Source: Streptomyces sparsogenes (GTDB lineage Bacteria > Actinomycetota > Actinomycetes > Streptomycetales > Streptomycetaceae). From it: DNA of 32,613 bases. Both the position numbers and the translations under genes were made by a program. Positions 22,250-29,858 of the stretch are shown piece after piece (position 1 is the stretch's first letter; the number at the start of each line of letters is the position of its first letter). The stretch covers positions 1 through 32,613 of the forward strand of contig NZ_MAXF01000109.1 of the NCBI RefSeq assembly GCF_001704635.1, given 5' to 3'. The notes under the pieces are model-generated. The model had not been told where the DNA came from and did no database searches. It saw only the letters and a list, made by a program, of their open reading frames with translations.

Positions 22250-23128
22250 ATGTCCCGTGGCCTTCCGTTACCGCACCGTCGGCGAGTCCTTGCCGCCGGT
22301 GTGATCGGCGGTATCACCTGCGCGGCCGTCGCGGTGGGAGCCGCCATGGCCGGGCAGGACGGCTCGGGAGCGAGCGACAAGGCGAGCACCAAAGCCGCGT
22401 CCACCATCAGCTGCCCCGAGGTGACGGGCTCCCTCCCCGAGATCCCCGCCCAGGCGAAGGCGGAGGTGGACCGCAACCTGGCCCTGCTGCGAACGCAGCT
22501 CGACGAGGCCAACAAGCGCCTGGCCTCCTCCGTGGGCCAGGGCGGGCCGAACTTCGTCCAGAACGCCATCCTCGGGCCGCTGAAGGACAAGCGCAGGTCC
22601 ACCCTGGACCGCATCGCGATCTCCATCGGCCGCCATGCCGGGAAACCGCAGGGGCTGGACGCGCTCGCCGAGTGCTCCCTGGGCACGGGCGCGGGCTCCG
22701 GCACGGGCGCGGGCGGCTCCGCCCCGGCTACGGCCGCACCCTCGGCGCCGGGCTCCGGCGGGGAGGGCGGCGCGCAGGACGGTTCGGGGGCCGGCTCGGG
22801 GGCCGGCACCGGAGCCGGGTCGGGCTCCGCCCAGTCGATCAGCTGCCCGGACGTCGCCTCGAAGATCGGCGCGGTGCCCGCGGCCGCCCAGGCCGAGGTG
22901 GACCGCAACATCGCGCTGCTGCAAACCCAGCTCGACGAGGCCAACAAGCGCCTGGCCTCCTCCGTGGGCCAGGGCGGGCCGAACTTCGTCCAGAACGCCA
23001 TCCTCGGGCCGCTGAAGGACAAGCGCGCCTCCACGATCGACCGCATCCGCATCTCGATCTCCCGCCAGGGCGCGACCGCCCCCTCTGGTCTCGACGCCCT
23101 GGCGGGCTGCTCGCTGGCCTCCGGCTGA
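22250..23128 (+). CDS. secreted protein of two duplicated domains, TTA-containing
   Basis: A 292-residue protein of unknown function. Residues 1 to about 36 are an export signal (HRRRVLAAGVIGG followed by a hydrophobic Ala/Val run); the RRVLA stretch also allows Tat export. Two homologous domains of about 85 residues follow, each starting ISCP[ED]V and ending in LDALA[EG]CSL. Each holds a helical AEVDRN[LI]ALL[RQ]TQLDEANK core and the identical block RLASSVGQGGPNFVQNAILG. One cysteine at each end of a domain suggests a disulfide. A Gly/Ala/Ser linker of about 50 residues joins them. Codon 7 is TTA (22268-22270), so translation should need the bldA tRNA. ATG 22250 has GAGGTGA (22239-22245) upstream. 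It is a single-gene unit with its own terminator. Confidence 0.85.
   Translation: MSRGLPLPHRRRVLAAGVIGGITCAAVAVGAAMAGQDGSGASDKASTKAASTISCPEVTGSLPEIPAQAKAEVDRNLALLRTQLDEANKRLASSVGQGGPNFVQNAILGPLKDKRRSTLDRIAISIGRHAGKPQGLDALAECSLGTGAGSGTGAGGSAPATAAPSAPGSGGEGGAQDGSGAGSGAGTGAGSGSAQSISCPDVASKIGAVPAAAQAEVDRNIALLQTQLDEANKRLASSVGQGGPNFVQNAILGPLKDKRASTIDRIRISISRQGATAPSGLDALAGCSLASG
22496..22594 (+). repeat. 99-bp perfect direct repeat, copy 1
   Basis: This is identical, base for base, to 22928-23026 (offset 432 bp, in frame) and encodes the shared core of the two domains of the secreted protein. Identity extends through all synonymous positions, while flanking domain sequence has diverged. Confidence 0.95.
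22928..23026 (+). repeat. 99-bp perfect direct repeat, copy 2
   Basis: Second copy of the repeat at 22496-22594, in the same reading frame. Confidence 0.95.
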
Positions 23129-23165
23129 ACCCAGGTCGTCGGCACAGCCTGAGCCAGCGGCGCCG

Positions 23166-23198
23166 TGGGCCGCGCTCCCTCTCCCGGAGCGCGGCCCA
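23166..23198 (+). terminator. terminator after the secreted-protein gene
   Basis: A perfect 13-bp stem, TGGGCCGCGCTCC with GGAGCGCGGCCCA, has loop CTCTCCC and begins 37 bp after the stop. Confidence 0.8.
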
Positions 23199-23236
23199 TC
23201 GGCCTTCGCGGATTCGGGCGCGTTCGCCGGTTCGCG

Positions 23237-23348
23237 CACGAAAAATCGGCCCTCCCGCGTAAAAAAAGCGTCAACAGCATGGCCCCGGCCGTCAGGGAGC
23301 CGTCAACGCGGTCCGCGGGGCAACCGGCGCACCGGGGAAAATGGGGCC
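23237..23348 (+). promoter_or_regulatory. kdpDE promoter region
   Basis: Two A-tracts (about 23240-23268) precede GTCA-type half sites at 23270, 23291 and 23302. Immediately before the gene, GAAAAT (23337-23342) lies 6 nt from ATG 23349. This may be a weak leaderless -10; the GGGGCC between could also act as a ribosome binding site. Confidence 0.4.
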
Positions 23349-25934
23349 ATGAAACGCGGCAGGCTTCGGATCTACCTCGGCGCGGCGCCGGGCGTCGGCA
23401 AGACGTACGCCATGCTGTCCGAGGGGCACCGGCGGGCCGAGCGCGGCACCGACCTCGTCGTCGGCTTCGTCGAGCACCACGACCGCCCGCGCACCCAGGT
23501 GATGCTGCGCGGCCTCGAAGAGGTGCCCCGCCGGGAGATCGAGTACCGCGGGGCGCTCTTCACCGAGATGGACGTGGACGCGGTGCTGGCCCGCCGGCCC
23601 GCCGTCGCCCTCGTCGACGAGCTCGCCCACACCAACGTCCCCGGCTCCCGCAACGCCAAGCGCTGGCAGGACGTCGAGGAGCTGCTGCGGGCGGGCATCG
23701 ACGTCGTCTCCAACCTCAACATCCAGCACCTGGAGTCGCTGGGCGACGTGGTCGAGTCGATCACCGGGGTGCGGCAGCGGGAGACCGTGCCCGACGAGGT
23801 GGTCCGCCGCGCCGACCAGATCGAGCTGGTCGACATGTCGCCCCAGGCGCTGCGCCGCCGCATGGCGCACGGCAACATCTACAAGCCCGACAAGATCGAT
23901 GCCGCGCTCTCCAACTACTTCCGGCCCGGCAACCTCACCGCGCTGCGCGAGCTGGCCCTGCTGTGGACGGCGGACCGGGTCGACGAGTACCTCCAGCAGT
24001 ACCGCTCCGAGCACAGCATCCGCTCCACCTGGCAGGCCCGTGAGCGCATCGTCGTCGGGATCACCGGTGGCCCCGAGGGCCGCACCCTCATCCGCCGCGC
24101 CGCCCGGATGGCGGCCAAGGGCTCCGGCAGCGAGGTCCTCGCCGTCTACGTCGCCCGCAGCGACGGCCTGACCTCGGCGTCGCCCAAGGAGCTCGCGATC
24201 CAGCGCACCCTCGTGGAGGACCTGGGCGGCACGTTCCACCACGTCATCGGCGAGGACATCCCCAGCGCCCTGCTGGACTTCGCGCGTGGGGTCAACGCCA
24301 CCCAGATAGTGCTCGGCTCCAGCCGCCGCAAGACCTGGCAGTACGTCTTCGGGCCGGGCGTGGGCGCCACCGTGGCCCGCGACTCCGGGCCCGACCTGGA
24401 CGTGCACATCGTCACCCACGACGAGGTCGCCAAGGGCCGCGGTCTGCCGGTGGCGCGCGGCGCCCGGCTCGGCCGCACCCGGCTGATCGCCGGCTGGCTG
24501 ACCGGGGTGGCCGGGCCGGTCCTGCTCACCGTGGCGCTCACCCACACCGGCGGCGCGCTCGCCACCGACGGCGGGCCGGGCTTCGCCAACGAGGTGCTGC
24601 TGTTCCTGTTCCTGACCGTGCTGGCGGCGCTGCTCGGCGGGCTGCTGCCGGCCCTCGCCTCGGCCGCCGTCGGCTCGCTGCTGCTCAACTACTTCTTCAC
24701 CCCGCCCACCCACACCCTGACCATCGCCGACCCGCAGAACATCCTCGCCATCGCGGTCTTCGTGGCCGTGGCCGTCTGTGTGGCCTCCGTCGTGGACCTC
24801 GCCGCGCGCCGTACCCACCAGGCCGCCCGGCTGCGCGCCGAATCCGAGGTGCTGTCCTTCCTCGCGGGCAGCGTGCTGCGCGGCGAGACGAGCCTGGAGG
24901 CCCTCCTGGAGCGGGTCCGTGAGACCTTCTCCATGGACTCGGTGGCGCTGCTGGAGCGGGAGAGCGACGTCGCCCCGTGGACCTGCGCGGGCAGCGTCGG
25001 CGGCACCGGGGGAGCCCCGCCCGCCGAGCGGCCCGAGGACGCGGACGTCGATGTGCCGGTCGGCGACCACATGGCCCTCGCGCTCACCGGCCGGGTGCTG
25101 CCGGCCGCCGACCGCCGGGTGCTGGCCGCCTTCGCCGCCCAGGCCGCGGTGGTCCTGGACCGGCAGCGGCTTGCCCTCGAGGCCGAGCGGGCCCGTGACC
25201 TCGCCGAGGGCAACCGCATCCGCACCGCGCTGCTGGCCGCCGTCAGCCACGACCTGCGCACCCCGCTCGCCGGCATCAAGGCGGCCGTGTCCTCGCTGCG
25301 CTCCGACGACGTGGCCTGGTCCCCGGAGGACGAGGCCGAGCTGCTGGAGGGCATCGAGGAGGGCGCCGACCGCCTCGACCACCTGGTCGGGAACCTCCTC
25401 GACATCTCCCGGCTGCAGACCGGCACCGTCACCCCGCTGATCCGCGAGATCGACCTCGACGAGGTCGTCCCGATGGCCCTGGTCGGCGTCCCGGAGACCG
25501 GTGTCAGCCTGGAGATCCCCGAGGAGCTGCCGATGGTCGCCGTCGACCCCGGCCTGCTGGAGCGCAGCGTCGCCAACATCGTGGAGAACGCCGTGAAGTA
25601 CAGTCCGGACGGCAGACCCGTGCTGGTGTCGGCCAGCGCCCTGGGCGACCGCGTGGAGCTGCGCGTCGCCGACCGCGGACCCGGTGTCCCCGACAGCGCC
25701 AAGGACCGGATCTTCGAGCCCTTCCAGCGGTACGGCGACGCCCCGCGCGGCGCGGGGGTCGGCCTCGGCCTCGCGGTCGCCCGCGGCTTCGTGGAGACGA
25801 TGGGCGGCCGGCTGACCGCCGAGGACACCCCCGGCGGCGGCCTGACCATGGTGCTGAGCCTGCGGGCCGCCGCCGGCCGCGGGCCGGATGCGCCTCAGGA
25901 CCGCGACGACACGAAAAGGCAGGCCGTCAGATGA
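23349..25934 (+). CDS. kdpD: sensor histidine kinase KdpD
   Basis: An 861-residue KdpD. The N-terminal KdpD domain (1 to about 210) has the Walker A GAAPGVGKT (11-19), VDELAHTNVPGSRNAKRWQD and SNLNIQHLESLGDVVE. A Usp-like domain (about 230-355) follows with GSSRRKTWQYVFGPGVGATV. Four membrane helices lie at about 378-480 (VLLFLFLTVLAALLGGLLPA and others), then a GAF-like region. The H-box AAVSHDLRTPLAGIKAAV has His634, the N-box is NIVENAVKYSPD, and the G-boxes are VADRGPGVPD and GVGLGLAVARG. KdpD senses K+ limitation or ionic stress and phosphorylates KdpE, encoded in a 4-bp overlap. No kdpFABC genes are in the window, so the target operon lies elsewhere or the pair controls something else. 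Confidence 0.96.
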   Translation: MKRGRLRIYLGAAPGVGKTYAMLSEGHRRAERGTDLVVGFVEHHDRPRTQVMLRGLEEVPRREIEYRGALFTEMDVDAVLARRPAVALVDELAHTNVPGSRNAKRWQDVEELLRAGIDVVSNLNIQHLESLGDVVESITGVRQRETVPDEVVRRADQIELVDMSPQALRRRMAHGNIYKPDKIDAALSNYFRPGNLTALRELALLWTADRVDEYLQQYRSEHSIRSTWQARERIVVGITGGPEGRTLIRRAARMAAKGSGSEVLAVYVARSDGLTSASPKELAIQRTLVEDLGGTFHHVIGEDIPSALLDFARGVNATQIVLGSSRRKTWQYVFGPGVGATVARDSGPDLDVHIVTHDEVAKGRGLPVARGARLGRTRLIAGWLTGVAGPVLLTVALTHTGGALATDGGPGFANEVLLFLFLTVLAALLGGLLPALASAAVGSLLLNYFFTPPTHTLTIADPQNILAIAVFVAVAVCVASVVDLAARRTHQAARLRAESEVLSFLAGSVLRGETSLEALLERVRETFSMDSVALLERESDVAPWTCAGSVGGTGGAPPAERPEDADVDVPVGDHMALALTGRVLPAADRRVLAAFAAQAAVVLDRQRLALEAERARDLAEGNRIRTALLAAVSHDLRTPLAGIKAAVSSLRSDDVAWSPEDEAELLEGIEEGADRLDHLVGNLLDISRLQTGTVTPLIREIDLDEVVPMALVGVPETGVSLEIPEELPMVAVDPGLLERSVANIVENAVKYSPDGRPVLVSASALGDRVELRVADRGPGVPDSAKDRIFEPFQRYGDAPRGAGVGLGLAVARGFVETMGGRLTAEDTPGGGLTMVLSLRAAAGRGPDAPQDRDDTKRQAVR

Positions 25935-26614
25935 ACCGGGTGCTCGTGGTGGACGACGAGCCGCAGATCGTGCGCGCCCTCGTGATCAACCTGAAGGCGC
26001 GCAAATACGAGGTCGACTCCGCCTCGGACGGCGCCACCGCCCTCCGGCTCGCCGCCACCCGCCACCCCGACGTGGTCGTGCTCGACCTCGGCCTGCCCGA
26101 CATGGACGGCGTCGAGGTGATCAAGGGGCTGCGCGGCTGGACCCGGGTCCCGATCCTGGTCCTGTCGGCCCGCCAGACCTCCGACGAGAAGGTCGAGGCC
26201 CTCGACGCCGGGGCCGACGACTACGTCACCAAGCCCTTCGGCATGGACGAGCTCCTGGCCCGGCTGCGCGCCGCGGTCCGCCGCGCCGAGCCCGTCGGGG
26301 CGGGCGGGGGCGCCGCGGTCGTGCGGACCGAGGGCTTCACCGTCGACCTGGCCGCCAAGAAGGTCACCCGCGACGGCGCGGACGTCCGCCTGACGCCCAC
26401 CGAATGGCACCTGTTGGAGGTCCTGGTCCGCAACACGGGGCGGCTGGTCAGCCAGAAGCAGCTGCTCCAGGAGGTCTGGGGCCCGTCGTACGGGACGGAG
26501 ACCCACTACCTGCGGGTCTACATGGCCCAGCTGCGCCGCAAGCTGGAGGCCGACCCCTCGCACCCGCGCCACTTCGTCACCGAGCCGGGCATGGGCTACC
26601 GCTTCGAGCGGTGA
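25931..26614 (+). CDS. kdpE: response regulator KdpE
   Basis: A 227-residue OmpR-family regulator. Asp8, Asp9 and phospho-acceptor Asp52 (VVVLDLGLPDMDG) form the acidic pocket, with LVLSARQ and YVTKPFGMDELLARL completing the receiver. The DNA-binding domain (about 130-227) has LTPTEWHLLEVLVRNTGRLV and YLRVYMAQLRRKLEADPSHP, then GMGYRF at the end. ATG 25931 overlaps the kdpD stop (ATGA, 25931-25934), so the two are translationally coupled. Confidence 0.96.
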   Translation: MNRVLVVDDEPQIVRALVINLKARKYEVDSASDGATALRLAATRHPDVVVLDLGLPDMDGVEVIKGLRGWTRVPILVLSARQTSDEKVEALDAGADDYVTKPFGMDELLARLRAAVRRAEPVGAGGGAAVVRTEGFTVDLAAKKVTRDGADVRLTPTEWHLLEVLVRNTGRLVSQKQLLQEVWGPSYGTETHYLRVYMAQLRRKLEADPSHPRHFVTEPGMGYRFER

Positions 26615-26633
26615 GGGCGTCCGGGGTCCCCGG

Positions 26634-26645
26634 TACGCTGGCCGT
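26634..26645 (+). promoter_or_regulatory. putative leaderless -10 element of the OB-fold gene
   Basis: TACGCT (26634-26639) lies exactly 6 nt before ATG 26646, with no ribosome binding site between them. The gene could thus have its own leaderless transcript besides read-through from kdpDE. Confidence 0.5.
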
Positions 26646-27056
26646 ATGAGTGCCGTAGATCAGCCCTCTGGCAAGTCCGACAGGCCGGCCGGCCGCTTCC
26701 GGCGGATGCTGGACCGGCTGTCGAGCTCCCAGGAGGAGCTTCACTCCGCCGAGCTGCAGCAGGACGCGGAGGCCGCCGGCTGTACCAAGATCGGTGATTG
26801 CGGTGACCGCCAGATCGTCAAGGTGACCGGTACACTGCGCACGGTCACGCTGCGGCCACGGGCCGGGGTGCCCGCGCTGGAGGCGGAGCTCTTCGACGGC
26901 ACCGCCGCCCTGGACGTGGTGTGGCTGGGCCGCCGCTCGATCCTCGGGATAGAGCCGGGCCGCAGACTGATCGCCAGCGGCCGGATCTCCATGAGCCAAG
27001 GCCGCCGGGTGCTGTTCAACCCCAAATACGAGCTCCGACCGCTCGGACAGGAGTAG
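26646..27056 (+). CDS. OB-fold nucleic-acid-binding domain protein
   Basis: A 136-residue protein. Residues about 20-50 are helical and charged (LSSSQEELHSAELQQDAEAA). The rest is an OB-fold: IVKVTGTLRTVTLRPRAGVP, EAELFDGTAALDVVWLGRRS, then EPGRRLIASGRISMSQGRR. Two cysteines sit in GCTKIGDCGDR before the fold. Proteins of this type often lie next to DUF3159 genes in actinobacteria, as here, where the downstream GTG is 3 bp past the stop. Nucleic-acid binding is inferred from the fold only. Confidence 0.88.
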   Translation: MSAVDQPSGKSDRPAGRFRRMLDRLSSSQEELHSAELQQDAEAAGCTKIGDCGDRQIVKVTGTLRTVTLRPRAGVPALEAELFDGTAALDVVWLGRRSILGIEPGRRLIASGRISMSQGRRVLFNPKYELRPLGQE

Positions 27057-27059
27057 CCG

Positions 27060-27836
27060 GTGACGGAAGACGACAAGCCGACCTCGGCCGAGGAGGATTC
27101 CGCCGCCGACCGGAGCAGAGCGGCGGCGGACACCGCGCTCCTGGAGGCGTTCGGCGGGGTGTGGGGCATGGTGGACACCACCGTCCCGGGACTGGTCTTC
27201 GTCCTGCTCTACACGATCAACCGCGACATCCATCTGGCGGCCCTGGTGTCGCTGGGGATCACGGTGCTCCTCGCATTGGCCCGGCTGATCCGCAAGGAGA
27301 CCCTCAAGCACGCCTTCAGCGGGGTCTTCGGGGTCGCCTTCGGCGCGGTCTTCGCGATGATGTCCGGCGACGCGAAGAACTTCTACCTGCCCGGCATGCT
27401 CTACACGCTCGGCCTGGCCATCGCGTACGTGCTCTCGGCGGTCTTCCGCTACCCGCTGATCGGCGTGCTGCTGGGGCCGATGCTCAAGGAGAACCTCTCC
27501 TGGCGCACCCGCAACCCCGGCCGGTTCCGCGCGTACACCAAGGCCACCTGGGCCTGGGGCCTCATCCTGCTCGCCAAGTCCGCGATCCTCTTCCCGCTGT
27601 ACTGGTGGGGGGACGCCACCCAGCTCGGTTGGGTCAAGGTCGCGCTCGGCATTCCGCCGTTCCTGCTCTGCGTCTATCTGACGTGGATATTCCTGGCCAA
27701 GGCCCCGCCGCCGATCGACGTCATCGCGGAGATGGAGGCGGAGGAGAAGGCCGAGCGCGAGCGGGAGCAGGCGAAGGCCGAAGCGCCCCTGAGCACGTAC
27801 GAGAGCGTCCCTGAGCACCTACGAGAGCGCCCCTGA
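27060..27836 (+). CDS. DUF3159 family integral membrane protein
   Basis: A 258-residue membrane protein with a charged N-terminal tail (1-35) and about six helices. These include GLVFVLLYTINRDIHLAALV, LYTLGLAIAYVLSAVFRYPL, TWAWGLILLAKSAILFPLYW and GIPPFLLCVYLTWIFLAK. A charged C-terminal tail (EMEAEEKAEREREQAKAE) follows. DUF3159 has no known biochemical role. GTG 27060 uses CAGGAG overlapping the preceding stop, so it is coupled to the OB-fold gene. The last 16 codons are written by a 22-bp triplication that also supplies the stop codon, so the C-terminus is probably newer than the rest. Confidence 0.9.
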   Translation: MTEDDKPTSAEEDSAADRSRAAADTALLEAFGGVWGMVDTTVPGLVFVLLYTINRDIHLAALVSLGITVLLALARLIRKETLKHAFSGVFGVAFGAVFAMMSGDAKNFYLPGMLYTLGLAIAYVLSAVFRYPLIGVLLGPMLKENLSWRTRNPGRFRAYTKATWAWGLILLAKSAILFPLYWWGDATQLGWVKVALGIPPFLLCVYLTWIFLAKAPPPIDVIAEMEAEEKAEREREQAKAEAPLSTYESVPEHLRERP

Positions 27837-27852
27837 GCACGTACGGAAGCAC
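27787..27852 (+). repeat. three tandem 22-bp units spanning the DUF3159 stop codon
   Basis: Units at 27787-27808, 27809-27830 and 27831-27852 share CCCTGAGCAC followed by a GTACGAGAGCG-like half, with few mismatches. Because 22 is not a multiple of three, the units are read in three frames: CTG-AGC, CCT-GAG and CCC-TGA. The third gives the stop codon 27834-27836. Confidence 0.93.
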
Positions 27853-27878
27853 CGGGCGGGCCGATGCGGCCCACCCGG
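27852..27878. terminator. hairpin between the convergent DUF3159 and trkA genes
   Basis: CCGGGCGGGCC (27852-27862) pairs with GGCCCACCCGG (27868-27878) with one mismatch; the loop is GATGC. It is likely a bidirectional terminator. Confidence 0.65.
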
Positions 27879-27919
27879 CGCTTCGTCGTGTACGGGGGCG
27901 CTAGGAGCGCACGCGGGCG

Positions 27920-28594
27920 CTAGGAGGCGTCCGCGCGCTGGACGGACAGCAGTTGCTCCAGCTGCTCCTCGCGGGCCTGGGCCGCGACGAACAACAGCTC
28001 GTCGCCCGCCTCCAGGACGTCGTCCTTGGCCGGGGTGAGCACGCGTGTGCCCCGGATGATGGTGACCAGCGAGGTGTCCTCGGGCCACTCCACGTCCCCG
28101 ACCCGGGTGCCGGCCAGCGCCGCCTCCGGCGGCAGCGTCAGCTCCACCAGGTTGGCGTCGCCGTGGCTGAAGCGCAGCAGCCGCACCAGGTCGCCGACGC
28201 TCACCGCCTCCTCGACCAGCGCCGACATCAGCCGGGGCGTGGAGACCGCGACATCGACGCCCCAGGCCTCGTTGAAGAGCCACTCGTTCTTGGGGTTGTT
28301 GACCCGGGCGACCACCCGCGGCACCCCGTACTCGGTCTTCGCGAGCAGCGAGACGACCAGATTGACCTTGTCGTCACCGGTGGCCGCGATCGCCACGTTG
28401 CAGCGCTGCAGCGCGGCCTCGTCCAGCGAGGTGATCTCGCAGGCGTCGGCCAGCAGCCACTCGGCCTGCGGCACCCGCTCCACCGAGATGGCCGTGGGGG
28501 CCTTGTCGACGAGCAGCACCTCGTGCCCGTTCTCCAGCAGCTCACCCGCGATGGAGCGCCCCACGGCGCCCGCACCGGCAATAGCCACCCTCAT
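27920..28594 (-). CDS. TrkA-family K+ regulatory protein (second of pair)
   Basis: A 224-residue protein with an N-terminal RCK/TrkA-N Rossmann domain (MRVAIAGAGAVGRSIAGELL, LVDKAPTAISVERVP, EAALQRCNVAIAATGDDKVN). A TrkA-C domain follows (GDANLVELTLPPEAALAGTR, VTIIRGTRVLTPAKDDVLEA, GDELLFVAA). Such proteins bind NAD(H) or nucleotides and gate Trk/Ktr-type K+ channels at the membrane. The start overlaps the stop of the upstream partner by 4 bp (28591-28594), so the two are coupled and probably act as a heteromer, like mycobacterial CeoB/CeoC. No channel subunit gene is in the window. Confidence 0.93.
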   Translation of the reverse strand: MRVAIAGAGAVGRSIAGELLENGHEVLLVDKAPTAISVERVPQAEWLLADACEITSLDEAALQRCNVAIAATGDDKVNLVVSLLAKTEYGVPRVVARVNNPKNEWLFNEAWGVDVAVSTPRLMSALVEEAVSVGDLVRLLRFSHGDANLVELTLPPEAALAGTRVGDVEWPEDTSLVTIIRGTRVLTPAKDDVLEAGDELLFVAAQAREEQLEQLLSVQRADAS

Positions 28595-29259
28595 CGGCCG
28601 GCCTCCTCAGGTCCCTCGTTGAAGGCCGCCTCGACCTTCTCGACCTCGTCGGTGCGCATCATCACGTGCACCAGGTCGCCCTCCTGCAGCACCGTCTCCG
28701 AGGTCGGCAGCATCGCCTCGCCGAGGCGGGTGAGGAACGCGACGCGCACGCCGGTCTCCTCCTGGAGCTTGCTGACCTTGTGGCCGACCCAGGCGGGGGA
28801 GGTGTGCACCTCGGCGAGCTGCACCCCGCCGCTCGGGTCCCGCCACAGCGGCTCCGAGCCGGACGGCAGCAGCCGCCGCAGCATCTGGTCCGCGGTCCAC
28901 CGCACGGTGGCCACGGTCGGGATGCCGAGCCGCTGGTAGACCTCGGCACGGCGGGGGTCGTAGATGCGGGCCGCCACGTTCTCCACGCCGAACATCTCGC
29001 GCGCCACCCGGGCCGCGATGATGTTGGAGTTGTCGCCGCTGCTGACGGCGGCGAAGGCACCGGCCTCCTCGATGCCCGCTTCGCGCAGGGTGTCCTGGTC
29101 GAAGCCGACGCCGGTCACCCGGCGTCCGCCGAACCCGGCGCCGAGGCGGCGGAAGGCGGTCGGGTCCTGGTCGACGACGGCGACGGTGTGTCCCTGCCGC
29201 TCCAGGGTCTGGGCGAGTGCCGCACCCACCCGGCCGCAGCCCATGATCACGATATGCAT
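28591..29259 (-). CDS. TrkA-family K+ regulatory protein (first of pair)
   Basis: A 222-residue paralogue of the downstream protein. TrkA-N has MHIVIMGCGRVGAALAQTLE, VAVVDQDPTAFRRLG, FAAVSSGDNSNIIAARVARE and VENVAARIYDPRRAEVYQRL. TrkA-C follows with EETGVRVAFLTRLGEAMLP and LQEGDLVHVMMRTDEVEKV. The start at ATG 29259 puts the GxGxxG loop at the N-terminus as in the family; the frame is open five codons further up without a ribosome binding site. It is first in a two-gene minus-strand operon, reading away from the long intergenic region before the conservon. Confidence 0.93.
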   Translation of the reverse strand: MHIVIMGCGRVGAALAQTLERQGHTVAVVDQDPTAFRRLGAGFGGRRVTGVGFDQDTLREAGIEEAGAFAAVSSGDNSNIIAARVAREMFGVENVAARIYDPRRAEVYQRLGIPTVATVRWTADQMLRRLLPSGSEPLWRDPSGGVQLAEVHTSPAWVGHKVSKLQEETGVRVAFLTRLGEAMLPTSETVLQEGDLVHVMMRTDEVEKVEAAFNEGPEEAGR

Positions 29260-29858
29260 GCGACTACCCCGCACTCCTCACTACCGTGCTGAACCGCACA
29301 AACACCCTTCTCACATCTTCCTTCCAGGGCTACGGGGCGACAGCGGGGAGGTGCCCCGGTGCCGAGGCCGCGGGGCAGCGGAGGGCTGTCCGCCACGGCG
29401 TCTGTCACCACCGTATCCGTACTTGTGCGACTCGCCCGAGTCCCCTGCTCGCCTCCTGGTGGAGGGCGGTGTTGTACGACGTACAACGACCCGGAACCGG
29501 GACCGCCGCTTGCGAACGTTCGGTCGTGTCTCCGGGGTCCCGCCGCGCGTCCGCGGCCCCCGTCGTGGGGTGTGCCGCGCGGGTGGCGGGCGCGCGGCGG
29601 GGGGTATCGGGGCAAGGTGGCGGCGTGGTCGTATTTGTCCCGGCCTGAGGCATCGCCACCTTCCCGCCGCCTTCCCGATCTTCATGGGATCTTCACCGGA
29701 AAAGGCAAGGGTGCTGCGATAGTTCGAATCTTGTTGCGCGCATCGGACGCCCGCTCACCGGCGTGGCTAAGATGATCGCCGTATTCCGTTTCCTGGACGG
29801 GACATCAGGGCACTGAACCGTTCCTTCCGCGCCCGCGTTCTCCTGCACGAGGTTTCTG
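29260..29858. other. 599-bp non-coding region between trkA genes and conservon
   Basis: No open frame here has a start site or family resemblance. Contents are a 17-bp perfect palindrome at 29471-29487, a smaller one CGAACGTTCG (29513-29522), a repeated GATCTTCA near 29677 and 29690, and TAAGAT (29768-29773), a possible -10 element about 85 bp before cvnA. It must also carry the trkA promoter near 29270-29330. Confidence 0.6.
29471..29487. promoter_or_regulatory. 17-bp perfect palindromic operator
   Basis: GTTGTACG-A-CGTACAAC is perfectly symmetric around a single A, as expected for a TetR-like or other dimeric repressor. No regulator gene is adjacent, so its protein is unknown. Confidence 0.6.

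Noticed and set aside
23292..25382. 696-codon open frame on the minus strand opposite kdpD
   Set aside because: Antisense shadow of kdpD with no recognisable domain.
29722..29740. GTTCGAATC, resembling a tRNA T-loop
   Set aside because: The flanking bases do not form a T-stem, and no acceptor stem, anticodon arm or D-arm fits around it.
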